DNA of 64,000 bases, taken from NCBI GenBank assembly GCA_950022655.1, contig OX465584.1, positions 58,562,335 to 58,626,334 of the forward strand. The letters are read 5' to 3'. This DNA is from Alentia gelatinosa (taxonomy: Eukaryota; Annelida; Polychaeta; Phyllodocida; Polynoidae). Each line of letters begins with the position of its first letter. Within the stretch, counting starts at the first letter, position 1. The notes under the pieces are model-generated. The model was not told the origin of the DNA and ran no database searches. It was given only the letters and a program-made list of their open reading frames with translations. Both the position numbers and the translations under genes were made by a program. Positions 1-11,310 of the stretch are shown here, piece by piece.

Positions 1-50
1 AAACTCAATAGAATTTAGAAATCACCCAACTACCAGCATTTGTCTTTAAC
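1..50. repeat. dispersed repeat edge, second copy near 51171-51219
   Basis: The first ~50 bases recur almost identically near 51171-51219 (shared core TAGAAATCACCCAACTACCA). The repeat runs off the left edge, so its full extent is unknown. No coding potential is seen. Confidence 0.7.
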
Positions 51-77
51 TCGACCAGAGCTAACCTTGTGAAGCTC

Positions 78-366
78 AGGGACCTGTTTCACTAGTTTCG
101 TGACATGTCTGTGACACCATACAGACATTGGGGTTGTCTAGTTTCGTTACAACACAAGTAGCTGCCCTTAGGAAAAGACAGACCTCAGACATAAGAATTA
201 GACAAATGTACACATCATGGACCTGTTTCATTAGTTTCGTAACAAAAGTGGCACCAACAGTGCAAGCAAGAATGGACAAAACGAAGTCCAATGTATAGTT
301 CTTATGAAACCGGACAAACCGGACACGCCATCTAGACATGTCACAAAACTAGTGAAACAGGTCCCT
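78..366. mobile_element. inverted-repeat MITE, family GGGACCTG (copy 1 of 3)
   Basis: Begins AGGGACCTGTTTCACTAG and ends with its reverse complement. The outer arms continue through a block reading TCGTGACATGTCT. An internal direct copy of the terminal motif lies near 219-245. Two more copies are at 23175-23475 and 61421-61737, all about 290-320 bp, non-coding. No clear TSD is visible, so the superfamily is undetermined. Confidence 0.8.
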
Positions 367-682
367 GGTTGCCAGTGTAGGGATCGTAGTGCCACTACGC
401 ATCGTTATTGAGAACTTCAGACTATCTCAACAACAGTGACCCATTTTTGTTTTATTACTTGCTAGACCATTGTAGTAGAGAGGAGTTCTAAAGTGACTGC
501 ACTTAGTAGAGATGCGACCTTGAGTATAAAGGACAGGGTCTTCCCGGAACGGTCGCCGTTTCCATGGCGCACCTAATGGGGTAACGTCACTTTAGTAATG
601 CATCTGTGACCTCAGGGACACTGGAGGAAACCAGTGGTCCGCGTAGCAAGTGTGTACCAAGCTCTAAAGGCCATAACACACT
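367..682. other. no feature recognised
   Basis: I see no gene, array or inverted repeat here; it separates two mobile elements. Confidence 0.5.
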
Positions 683-958
683 TTATCCTACCCCTCATAT
701 AAATCTCCATAGACTTAACATGGTGGACCTGTATGCCATGGTTATGCCATAAATATTTATATGCCACTGGTGACATATGGAGTTAAAAACATGTGACAGG
801 GTAGGATAAAATCTAAACATCACTCAATATCATATAATTGTTTACATGCCATTCATTGTCTTCCGCTACAGATATCACTCAGCTCCGCTTCGTGATATCA
901 TTCCGCGAAGACAACTCATGCCATATAAACAATCATATGAAATTTCATGATGTTTCAT
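683..958 (+). mobile_element. composite element, family F1 (TTATCCTACCCC module plus palindrome)
   Basis: The first module starts TTATCCTACCCC at 683 and closes with GGGTAGGATAA at ~809. A ~145-bp palindrome follows directly; its arms pair around 825-865 and 905-945 and its centre is CACTCAGCTCCGCTTCGTGA. The same element lies in reverse orientation at 26099-26373. Related F1 copies with other palindromes are at 8056, 21253, 22050, 24669 and 42597. Non-coding. Confidence 0.75.
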
Positions 959-959
959 G

Positions 960-1310
960 ATATTACTATATACCCATGCCGTATATACTGTTAATACGCA
1001 CCGTTTCGGCATATGACGTAAAAATACTGCACGGACCGCTGGTCCGTACACTAAAATATGGACCACCTTGCCATACACGTTTATTAAAAAATTGGTTGTT
1101 AAACCAAATGAAATTGACTTTCTTTTTAAATTTCGGGCATATAGTAAATATATAACGTCCAACCATGGTTGTACAAGTCACAGAACTCGTTGATAATTTA
1201 CCGTTTGTAAGGAACTCGGCATAAATGCCTCTGTCCGTACAAACCGTAAATTACCATCTCGTTCTGTGAATTGTAAAGCATGGTCAGGACGTTCTATATA
1301 ATTACGATTT
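960..1310 (+). mobile_element. composite element, family F5 (ATATACCCATGCCGTAT module plus palindrome)
   Basis: A module of about 180 bp begins TATACCCATGCCGTATA and ends near an ATATAGTAAAT stretch. It is joined to a palindrome (1150-1305) whose arms read CAGAACTCG...TAATTTACCGTTTGTA and back. The reverse-oriented copy is 2885-3232. Further copies or halves lie at 7925, 15236 and 52858. Non-coding. Confidence 0.7.
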
Positions 1311-1394
1311 AGGAACATGAACGTTCCGTTATCGGCGATAAAAGAACAACTGGAGGCTCAGGCGAGGCCTCAAAATGGAGTCGTACAGGGTGCA

Positions 1395-1670
1395 ACCCTC
1401 TCATAAGATCTCACACTCTCTCAGTGGTATTCGGTATAACCAGTCTTAATAAAACCACTAGGGCGCCAAGTATACAGTATTCCCGCTAGGTGGCATCATT
1501 GAGATTATAGGAATCTTTGGGTTGCATTGATGTACGTCTTTAGCACGGCAGGCAGGCCAGCGGATTCTCAAGGCTCTAAGCCTAGTTCATTAAGAATTCT
1601 TCTGCCATAGAGCGTAGTGAGAACCTTGTACAGAATACCACTTACAGAGTGTGAGATCTTATGTGAACCC
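1395..1670. mobile_element. inverted-repeat MITE, family ATAAGATCTCACACTC (copy 1 of 3)
   Basis: The ends read CTCATAAGATCTCACACTCTC and its inverted counterpart. Inner arms share AGGCTCTAAGCCTAGTT-like and TTGTACAGAATACC-like blocks with the copies at 16054-16360 and 39244-39539. No protein is encoded. Confidence 0.75.
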
Positions 1671-2420
1671 GCTCCATAAATCCTGCTGTGGACTTGCAAG
1701 TTTACGCAAATGTGAAAATTAAATGGGATTTACCAAGAAAATACAGTACCACACCCAATAATCAATACAACCATTGCATTCATCTGGGTAATATTGAAGA
1801 ACCCTCTAGAAGCCAATGAATATCTTTGTAACGTAATGTAACTTGGTGATAGGGTATTAATGTAAACCCCCTCATGTTTAAAGGTGTGTCTCTTATAAAT
1901 GAGGCATACAAGATATTATTTCAGTGAATTACAATTTCGTCAATGAATGAATACTTCTTATGCACGTTTTGTACCTTCTACCTAATCTGTAACGGCCAGA
2001 CAATTCAAACCAGCTGGATTACATCCATCTTCCATGTAGACCTGTAATGTTCATCCTGTGCCTAGGGTGATGAATGTTTTTGGTGCTGCATTTTATGCAT
2101 CTATTATGCATTTATTTCTGAGTTTTTCATGATAGTGCAAGAATTATGTGCAAACATTCTATATTTGTTTCTCTGGTGTGAGGTTCTGGTATGTTTTCTT
2201 TTTCCAGTTATTGTTCATTGTTGGATTGAGCAAGTGTGGTCTATTGGATATACAATTGTGCATCGATGGATTGTTCACATGTTCGTACAGAATAGACAAG
2301 TTACTACTTGGACTATGAACCTGCATTTTTTCTGGATTGATAAATGGAGTTCAGCTCTCTTATTCAAATGAATTAAAAAAACCAGCTGGATAGAAACAGC
2401 TGATATCATCGGCCACTTTA
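1671..2420. other. no feature recognised
   Basis: AT-rich sequence with only short spurious reading frames. I see no repeat shared with the rest of the window. Confidence 0.5.
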
Positions 2421-2790
2421 AGCCGGGCCCCCACCTACCACGATGGTCTACGACACACTTCCCGATGGCTACGATTTGCAATGCCCAAATCATGGCCTAT
2501 CGGGAGGTCCCCGATAGCTCCAAATCGTAGACATGGTTTGAAATCGTAGAGCTGTGAATCATACTCGCTGACCACCATATCTTTCCTATAGGCTATGATA
2601 CCCTACGACAGGCTACGAAATTTCCAACATGTTGGAAGTTACCGGGACCTCTAAGATCAGCGTTTTCAATCGCAGCCTATCGTGAGCTGCAACAGACGGA
2701 ATCACAGAAACCTGTTCCACCTACCATGATTTAGGCTGACCTCATGATAGAATCGGAATGGTGTCGGGAAGGCCGTCGTAAGGCCAATCA
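2421..2790 (+). mobile_element. degraded Harbinger-like MITE
   Basis: The left end AGCCGGGCCCCCACCTACC follows a TTA. It is succeeded by repeated CGATGGTCTACGACACAC-type words like those in the elements at 46065 and 56017. The matching right terminus is not evident; a direct CCACCTACCATGATT repeat near 2719 suggests rearrangement. Confidence 0.45.
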
Positions 2791-2884
2791 GGACCAGATC
2801 CGCTTTATTGACATGAACATGTAAATATGACTATACTGAAGATTTATTGTACAATCATATCATCTCGTCAATATAGAAATTTTT

Positions 2885-3232
2885 GAGAAAAAAAAATGTA
2901 TATAGAACGTCCTGACCATGCTGTACAATTCACAGAACGAGATGGTAATTTACGGTTTGTACGGACCGAGGCATTTATGCCGAGTTCCGTACAAACCGTA
3001 AATTACCATCGAGTTCTGTGACTTGTACAAGTATGGTCGGACGTTATATATTTACTATATACCCAAAAATTAAAAAAGAAATCATTACATTAATTTTTAA
3101 CAACCGATATGTGAGTAAATGTGTATGGCAAGGTGGTCAGTATTTTAGTGTACGGACCAGCGGTACAGTATTTTCACGTCATATGCTAAAACCGTGATTA
3201 TTTACAGTATACGGCATGGGTATATAATAAAA
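2885..3232 (-). mobile_element. composite element, family F5, reverse orientation
   Basis: A near-perfect palindrome occupies ~2900-3048: arms GAGATGGTAATTTACGGTTT and its complement around a GGCATTTATGCC centre. The ATATACCC...CGGCATGGGTATAT module follows to 3232. This mirrors 960-1310. Confidence 0.8.
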
Positions 3233-3589
3233 TAGGAATTTTCTACCAAGAGGCAGTTCTGACAAGCTTGTAGAAACATCTTGGGCTGTAGATGTCCTCA
3301 CCGGAGATGGTGTTAACGTTCATACTCGGTTCCTTATCATGGCAGGTGCAGTGACAACCCAACGAAGGCACTAAGGGTCCTCAGAGGAGGTAGCTGACTC
3401 TCGACGTCATGTCACGCCATGTTGTAAATGGCGATCACCGAAAGAATATCACGTGATACGTGAGGCCCCTTAGGACATCGGAAAACAGTATTTATTTTCT
3501 TTTCCGGCTGAAAATAACTTGGATATTTTTTGCAGCATCCAATGTTTAAACACAGTAATACACTACAGGCATTGCCTACAGTAAAAGCC
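3233..3589. other. no feature recognised
   Basis: Between an F5 element and the 35-bp satellite; contains only short frames without recognisable domains. Confidence 0.45.
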
Positions 3590-4375
3590 CCTACAGTAGC
3601 CATGTATTGAGGCATTGGTGCCTTCAGGAATGCATGGAGGCACAATGCTGTAGTAGCCACGGGAATGGAATGAGGCATCATGATGAGGTAGCCATGGGAA
3701 TATATGGAGGCATCATGCTGCAGTAGCCATGGGAATGCCTGGTGATATCATGCTGCAGTAGCCATGGGAATGCCCAGAGACACCATGCTGCTGTAGCCAT
3801 GGGAATGCCCAGAGACACCATGCTGCTGTAGCCATGGGAATGCCTGGAGACATCATGCTGCTGTAGCCATGGGAATGCCTGGAGACATCATTCTCCAGTA
3901 GCCATAGGAATACATGGAGGCATCAGACTGCAGTAGCCATGGGAAAGTATGGAGGCATTATGCTGCAGTAGCCATAGGAACGCCTAGAGGCATCATGCTG
4001 CAGTGGCCATGGGAATACATGGAGGCATTTTGCTGCAGTAGCCATGGGAATGCCTAGAGACACCATGCTGCTGTAGCCATGGGAATGCCTGGAGACATCA
4101 TGCTCCAGTAGCCATAGGAATACATGGAGGCATCAGACTGCAGTAGCAATAGGAAAGTATGGAGGCATTATGCTGCAGTAGCCATAGGAATACATGGAGG
4201 CATCATACTGTAATAGCCATGGGAATGCCTGGAGGCATCATGCTGCAGTAACCATGGGAATGCATGGAGGCATCATGCTGCAGTTGTCATGGTAATGCAT
4301 GGAGGCATCAGACTGCAGTAGCCATGGGAATACATTGAGGCATCTTGCTGCAGTAGCCGTGGGAATGCCTGAAGC
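3590..4375. repeat. 35-bp satellite array, about 22 copies
   Basis: Direct tandem repeats of a 35-bp monomer (consensus start GCCATGGGAATGCCTGGAGG, then CATCATGCTGCAGTA). The exact spacing is visible at 3726, 3761 and 3796. Monomers differ by point changes, and the left edge is degraded. Since 35 is not a multiple of 3, it is not a coding repeat. Monomers nearly identical in layout occur inside piggyBac-like MITEs (23815-23900, 58260-58390), which suggests the source. Confidence 0.95.
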
Positions 4376-4740
4376 TCTCCATTCTAGCGACACAATATAT
4401 TCGGATCCAATCTCGAGTTATATTGGTGAATTTGTCTCACTATTGGCAGTGATAGTCTTGCTAAAGGTTCCTGATAATACTCTGTAGATGTACTTGCAGG
4501 CAGAACAATGCCATGCCTGACACATGGTAGGATTCTTAGGAGAGTTTCTAAAAGAAAGAGCGATCAAAAATGATGTATAGTGGTCTTTGTGGTGTTATGG
4601 TTATCTAAAATGATCAGTCTTTATCGGAGACGGTCTTACAAGATCCTATTCAATAGATATAAAATGTTCTAGCACAATCGAACAGGTTTCAATGATAGGA
4701 TCATTACTTAATAACGCAACCACAGGAAAATCCTGTCAGT
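4376..4740. other. no feature recognised
   Basis: Unannotated spacer between the satellite and an F2 fragment. Confidence 0.45.
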
Positions 4741-4870
4741 TTATCTCACCCCTGGTACAAGTTTAGCCATAGGAATAACGTTAGAAAAAAATACTCAACG
4801 ATCACCCCGGTAGAGTGACAATACTACGCCATGGTCGTGGAGTAGTGAATACGAGATGACGTCGTAGGTG
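4741..4870 (+). mobile_element. partial composite element, family F2 (TTATCTCACCCC)
   Basis: Begins TTATCTCACCCCTGGTACAA and contains TACTCAACGATCACCCC. The reverse complement of this stretch is found at 22960-23076, where the element is complete. The right end and palindrome are missing here. Confidence 0.6.
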
Positions 4871-5047
4871 ATTGACCGATCAGGGGCCAGGATTTCAGAG
4901 AAAAGACAAGACAAAACAAGAGATTTAAACGTCCCTAACAGTAAAAGGGGGCAGATGAATTCAGTCTTGGCTTTTGTTTTAGGAACTCCTCCAGATCTAT
5001 CTATTTAATCAGGGTAATATCACTGAATGACCTTTATCGTCTAGCCT

Positions 5048-5520
5048 AAAGTGGGATTCACACGGTGGGGTTCTTGTACCTCACAGGGTTCAAAATCTCA
5101 TGCAATTTTGTTCCTTTTTAGGGGGAAATGTCTTTACAATTACAGGGAGGAAAACATGTCTCAGGGAAATGAATCCCTATAATTTAGATGAAGAAATTGT
5201 GTTCGAGTACAGAATCTCAGCAGGATTTGTCTCAGAAAAACACCCTCTGAGGTACATGAATCCCATCGTGTGAATGACACTTAAGTGGGATTCACACGGT
5301 GGGGTTCTTGTACCTCAGAGGAAGTTTGTCTGAGACAAATCCTGCTGAGATTCTATACTGGAACACAATCTCCATACAATTGTATAGTTCCATTTCCTGG
5401 ACACTTTTAGTGAGACAAGTATAACCACTGCTGAGTAGTCAATAGGAAGCCAGCAAGCAGGATCACATGATTGTCACACCTCTCACCTCAAGGGTACTTC
5501 ATCCCTAGTGTGTGTTCACA
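5048..5520. mobile_element. MITE family AAGTGGGATTCACAC, one full copy plus a partial second copy
   Basis: A copy with inverted ends AAGTGGGATTCACACGGTGG and CATCGTGTGAATGACACTT spans about 5048-5284; the right end is immediately reused as the start of a second, degraded copy (to ~5520). Internal text CTCAGCAGGATTTGTCTCAG is shared with 40910-41146. Confidence 0.75.
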
Positions 5521-5529
5521 GGGACTTTG

Positions 5530-7920
5530 TCTGAGACTATGTACTAGTTGTGTCCTTCCATGTGAATTCAATTCGCCATTTGTCCTTTAGACTGGCAAAA
5601 ACAAAAAATTGCACTTTGCCATGAGAGTTTTTGCCAAAGGAAAATTGTCTAAGAATATGGGAAAAGTTTAAAACACACCCGTCTCAGGTACATAAGTCTC
5701 TATGTGCGATTCCTTTTTTAATGATCGTACCTTCAGGTTCGAAGTCTATGTCACAAAGCAATGCCCTATTGGATTGATTTGAAAGCTAACTCTCTTAGCA
5801 GGTCTCACCTTTCAATTCAGTGGCTTGCATTTTAACAGAATTTGTAGCCATTCAAAATACAAGCTTCAAAGATAATACTCAATGATGATTATTCAGTAGC
5901 ATTCAGATGAATATAATTGAAACGTTTTGGAAATATGAAAGAGTCGCACTAAAAGATATTAGAAAATTTGTCAGAATTGTATTTTTCACCAAATCCTCTT
6001 TCCAAATATTGAATATCTATTTGAATTGAAGCCAACTGCTTTGGAATTCAATAAGCAAAGTAAAACGCACTGCCTAATGCAGAATATTTCAATTATCTCA
6101 AAACCAGCAAGTAGAAAGACGAGTAAAGAAAAACAGCACATCCAGCGATGAATGCGGACCTGCTTTTAGTTTCCGATTTTATTCCATATGAGCCCCAGCT
6201 CTCCTCTGACTGCTGTTGTGTATGGTGAATTAAATCTTCTATCGAAGAATTTTACTCTGTAAAGTCTAATGCCCACCAACCGATTCGGGATTGAGCGATT
6301 AGTTCCCAAATAATATAGTAATCGGTGAACTTGTCTCAGGCATATTTCGCATTCCGTCCAAAGTTCTGTTGTTGCTGACTGGATATATCAACATGTTGAT
6401 AAATCCAGGAATTTAGGAGCATCGACCGACAACTCGTCGGCGACAAACATCTCTATGAAGGGAATTCACTAATCGCAGGCTCACCTTTGGCTAGCTGCCA
6501 CACATCTACCGACAAGGACGAGGGGTTAGGTTTACTTGCCTATGACAAAGTACCGTTCCTTTGTCGTTGAAAAAGGAACATGGATGTTCCGAATTCTCTT
6601 GATGGGAATTGGCCTTTACGTTTGTGGGTAGGGACCTAGGTTGAGCTGAACTTAACGATTAAAGAACCGACCTACAGTTTTGACTAATCCGTAGGATATC
6701 ACTTCACTGCTGGTTTTTGATCTTAACGACAATATCTGAGTAAAAAAATGTCTTTAACTAAAGAAATACTTTTCTTTGATTGTGGACCGGAAATACCCGC
6801 GGTATTGAGAAACTACACAGCAGGAAGAAAATGCAATTATATCTGAGTCAATTTGCGGCAACCACTACAATGCTATTATTTGAATTTTGGTGGTAAGCTA
6901 GGTAGAGGTTCCAACGAGGATTTGAACGAAGCTTTTTCTTAGTTCTTCAGACTAGATAATAGATTTATGAAGCTAAAGCAAAATGGCAGCCTCCGGCTGG
7001 CCTAATATGTCTCAAACTATAGGCTGGCCTCCCAGGCTAAGGCAGCGCCTGTGGTACATTTGGAGACTTTCAAATTACGCCGAATCTTTCCCTGCAATCT
7101 GCTTGGAGAGTGTGCGGCGCTGGTTCCCCGGCCATTGATTGCTGCTGGTCTCTGATTGGCCTCCTGATTATATGATGTTTGATTGCTGAGGTCAACAGGG
7201 CTACAAGCTACAGCTTCCGGAACTAGCATGACCTTGACCTTGACCTCATTTCCCCACAGAATGTGGCAATATCGCAGCTCAAGATTGCAGGAATTTAGAG
7301 GACATAAGGTTTTGCGCCTTCGGGTATCAGAAGGGACTATAAGCGATATTTCTATACATTGGTTTCTGTTAAGATTTCACTAAACCAACAGCATCAGTAT
7401 TTCTAAAATCTTAAGTTTCGAAATTTATTTATTACAGGATGGTGCGCATATGGTAACTTATGACATATTTTTATTCGAAAATTAATTACTACGAACTAGT
7501 GCGTGAAGACGTCTATTTCCGTGTGTGTAAAAAAACAACAAAAAAACTTATGACATATTGACATGGTTATTTTCACGGATTTTACAAGTATGTGTTTTAC
7601 CATCATTTTGTGCTAAAACATGAGTACAAGGGTTTTCATTTACAATGACTCAACCCAAACAAAAGAAAAAAACATTATTTTGTTTGCGATATTGCAGATT
7701 CTCTCTCCATGAAACACGGTTTTAAAAAAATGTTCAGATCACAAATCACCCCAAATCGACCCATTCCCACAAAATCCAGGATGATCATAGGGTCTGATGT
7801 TGACACTGCGCGGGACAACAGGGCAGATAATACATGTCACATCCGATTTTGACGCTCCGACGAGAAATCGAGCATCATTCGTCAATTTGATTGACATCCA
7901 CCTGGGGGCCGTTTAATAAA
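5530..7920. other. 2.4 kb with no recognised feature
   Basis: I see no domain-bearing reading frame, array or complete inverted-repeat element. Short open frames at 7017-7229 and 7183-7383 overlap on opposite strands and have no gene-like features. Confidence 0.5.
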
Positions 7921-7924
7921 ATAC

Positions 7925-8315
7925 AAGCATGGTGGGTCGTTCTATATTTATTATGTACCCGAAATTAATCATATCTTACCATATATTGGCATAGAAGACA
8001 TGTCAGCTTGAAAGCCAAAACACTGCTGATATTTCAGCGTGTGCAGTATAACAGTTTATCCTACCCCTAATAAAAAACGCCATAGGCTTAAAATGGGATT
8101 TGTTTATGTCACGGGTGTGACATAAAGTTGTTGGCTCTGTAATGTCACTCGTCTTCGACTCGTGAATTTATGGAACCAACAAAAGGCGTGGCATAAATAA
8201 ACTCAGACTCAAACTCGTGACGTCTCTTCATAGTACTGCACAGGGTTCAGTATACAATTTATACTGCACGGGGAGCAGCAGAATGTAGCTATCAAATATA
8301 CTGCATGGGTATATA
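7925..8315 (-). mobile_element. family F5 remnant interrupted by an F1 element
   Basis: Half of the F5 palindrome (AGCATGGTGGGTCGTTCTAT) is followed by the F5 module, ending TATACTGCATGGGTATATA. The module is interrupted at 8056-8228. The same module at 53020-53735 is interrupted at nearly the same place by a different element and, at its ATG, by a CACTA-like element, so this copy gives the empty site for that last insertion. Confidence 0.7.
8056..8228 (+). mobile_element. composite element F1, internally deleted, nested in F5
   Basis: Starts TTATCCTACCCCTAATAAAA with the conserved CCATAGGCTTAA block. The closing GGATAA of the first module is deleted, and the sequence passes directly into a palindrome ending in CTCAAACTCGTGACGTCTC. 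The full-length relative is 24669-24948 in reverse orientation. Confidence 0.7.
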
Positions 8316-8734
8316 AAAATAAATCTGGGCTAATGTTACCCTTTCGGCCTGAACTAATACAGATTACTGTATCTATAGATATCTCCTATTTGGTTTCGCA
8401 TTGAGCTATACATCATTTTCCATACACTCACTATAGAAGCGGAAATTTCATCTTCTGCATGGCTTCATATGGCATTATTGTGATACGAAGCAGAAGGTAC
8501 GACAGTAAATGGATCATGGGTTTAGAGAATATCTCTCCAGCGATCTCCCACTGCAGCCCCTCCACCTTCCAGACAAAGGCACACGATTTTCTCCAGCAAT
8601 CACGTCTGATCTGGTGTTTACACTAGACGACTGAAAACCTGAACACAGGAGATCGTATAGTAGTAGTTCGCCAGGTGGTGCCACAGTTTTTTTCCAATTC
8701 ATGAATTTTGAGGACAAAATTGCTGTACCACCTA

Positions 8735-8958
8735 ATGCCGGGGACACACCGAGCGAGTCAAGGCGGCGATCTCTGGAATCGCCAAAACAAAATAGCATGT
8801 ATGTGAGATATTATTTCATAGTAACATCTCCCATCGATGATTTAGCATTGGAGAAGCAATTTTCAGGTGAAATATGAAATAATAGCTCACAGACACGCAA
8901 ATTTCTGTTGGCGATTCTGGAGATCGCTGCCGTTACTAACTTGGTGTGTCTCCAGTAT
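8735..8958. mobile_element. inverted-repeat MITE, family GGGACACACC
   Basis: The left end GCCGGGGACACACCGAG is matched by CTTGGTGTGTCTCCAGT on the right. Inner arms share GCGATCT-GGAATCGCCAA and its complement around 8760-8785 and 8910-8935. Related copies are 51315-51440 (left half) and 62565-62775. Non-coding. Confidence 0.75.
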
Positions 8959-9555
8959 AAACGAATAGGCTTTCTTCCATGAGCAGGTCCACGATTTACA
9001 CCATTGTAGTAATAACAGTAATGTTAATATAACCTATTTGCGGCTCTCTCAGTCTACATGATGATTAAAGTTCTTATAGTTAAAATAAAATCGGCACCAA
9101 TGATAGTCGACCCAAGAGGTGCGTCAAGCGTTTACACAAGGCGATTTATAATCGTCAAAATGTGTTCTGTTTGTTCAATATTTAAAAGCATAGTTGTTCA
9201 CTTATGGTGGTGCCCCATGTATGAATTGTCTGAGGGTTAACCCTGCCTAAATAATGGCCAAATGTAAGTATTTCCTATTGGAAAATCGCAGGTGATATAT
9301 AGGGTGGAATATACAACTTTGATCTTCGACACTGATCACCTGTTTCTGGCCAAAAAGCGAGGTGGTTGCCGACTAAGCTTTTCTTACAGGCTTTCTCAAC
9401 AATTATTTCAAGCCGAGAACTAAGATACCAACCAAATCTAATACAGTACAACTCTTAAAAGCTGTTGTAAAAGCGCTTTTTCTTCTTAGTTTCTGTAAGT
9501 CTTCTGATAGATCATTCCCCTGACACTCTCCTCTGTACTTAGGGGATTATTTTAT

Positions 9556-9970
9556 ATTATTATCCATCGTATACAAAGCCCCCATTGAAAATGTATAGGA
9601 ACTCAGTAAACCACAACCCATCGTATAAAACCTGTCAGATACCATAACTGTGATATACGGATTTAAACCTGTGGTATACGGCCTCAAAACCATGGTTTAC
9701 GGGGAAAATAGTCCCTTTTGCTATACATAAAAGAAATAGTCCCTTTTGTTATACCCTTTAATATGGCAATTACTGGATTTAATTTATTCGAAAAGATGGA
9801 TAATAAATGCAACAAACGATGATTTTGTGGACAGGCAGCTCTGTAAACCACTCGAGGTTGACGTAGTAATACACTCGCTAGCGCTCGTGTATTACTACGC
9901 GCCAACTCTCGTGGTTTACGGCCGCCTGTCCACAAAAACATCGATTATTGTCTATTTATTCACTATAAAC
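9556..9970 (+). mobile_element. composite element, family F4 (TTATTATCCATCG plus palindrome)
   Basis: The module opens TTATTATCCATCGTATACA with CCATTGAAAATGTA and closes GATGGATAATAAATGC. A long palindrome follows (~9795-9965): arms TTTTGTGGACAGGC...GTAAACCACTCGAGG around an ACTCGCTAGCGCTCGTG centre. The reverse copy at 42265-42560 has lost most of its palindrome. Confidence 0.8.
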
Positions 9971-9974
9971 ATTT

Positions 9975-11022
9975 CAGTGGGGAACTTGGTAACCCATGGG
10001 TGAGAAATCTGATGCCAGCTGAGGGTTTACAGCGGCAGGGAAGTCCCACGAACTGTCCATTAGCGTGCATCTCTTGTGTTGGTGGTGTTTTTCCTTCAAT
10101 GTGTCAACCCCAAGCCGCTGTCTCCTGGGAGCTCCAGTGATCCCTTCCTTACCCTGTATATGGAGGTGGTTGACCTTTCCCAAGGCCTGTTACCACTTAC
10201 TGAGTTTGCTTCCCGATAAATCTGTCAGCCATCACCGACCGATTTTTTAAACCATAGGCTCAGATACAGTGATGTGAGAAATGAAATATAAAAATCCGAG
10301 ATTGGATTTTTTGACTATTTTTGCACCACTTCCTGACACATTAATCGCTAATTACAATGACGCCTGTCTGGAGAAATACATTTTATTATCACAATGAAGT
10401 TATCTATGTTAAAAGTACAAGATTGTACATGGTAATAAAAATGATGAATACATTAATATAGAATCAGAGTACAGTGAGTACGTAGTGAGTTAAAAAGATA
10501 ACACATGAATATTATCACAAGATTGATATACAGTGTGTAGTTAAGAAGCCTTAAAATACAGGTTTTTACATTGTATGATATTGAGAGAATACACTTGTGT
10601 AATACACAAGTATTCAGTTGGTGAATAACCTATTAAGTAGAATCATTGTATAACATAAGGGTTCTTTATAACGGATAGTGGTGGGTGGGAAATATAAATA
10701 CGTCCGTCGTTTATTTTGAAACTGAGCGTACTGACAGTCACGTGATTGTGGGTGACGTCAGTGAGTTCGTGATGTCGTAAAGTTATCCAGTTCCACAGGC
10801 GCGAAATTACCAGTAATTTTTAATTACTCTCCAATCAAGTCAAAGCATTATCAGGGTCACAATAAACAATACGTATTGTTTCTAAACCCAAGCTCGGCTT
10901 GGTCGATCTTCCGCATGGCTACTCCTATTTCTTAGAGGAATAGAAAGCGTTACAGTCTTCGATGCGCGTATAAGCTCTGTACTAGCCTATAAACTAAACA
11001 GGATTACTTTGTCCATGTTCTT
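9975..11022. other. no gene recognised; AT-rich
   Basis: Short overlapping frames only. The stretch 10380-10680 is strongly AT-rich. No shared repeat family was identified. Confidence 0.5.
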
Positions 11023-11310
11023 TTATCTCACTCCTGGTATTTTTGTCCCATAGGCTTAACATTGGGAACTAGTTCTCCATGCCCCTACGGGTATTGCTGT
11101 CCATACTCCATGGTCTAAATCCTGTGTGTTGTCCATTATATGAGGGTGAACAGGAGTGAAATAAATCAGAAAGCAACTCGTTTTGTTCAGAGTTGTTGTT
11201 CTCTCGTTTGAATGCTACATGATATTCACTCGGTTGTCGCCTCGTTCATATCACTCTGCATCAAAATCGTGGAGAACGACGACTTTGACCAAAACTTGTT
11301 GGTTTCTTCT
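11023..11310 (+). mobile_element. composite element, family F2
   Basis: The module TTATCTCACTCCTGGTATTT (with CATAGGCTTAACATTGGGA) closes at GGAGTGAAATAA (~11163). A palindrome follows (11170-11308): arms around GTTGTTGTTCTC and GAGAACGACGACTTTGACC, and centre CACTCGGTTGTCGCCTCGT. Copies are at 37049-37345 and, as a palindrome only, at 37700-38290. Confidence 0.75.

Noticed and set aside
3590..4375. Tandem array as a CRISPR
   Set aside because: Monomers abut without unique spacers, all parts of the 35-bp unit repeat, and the context is eukaryotic. The same applies to 47531-49380.
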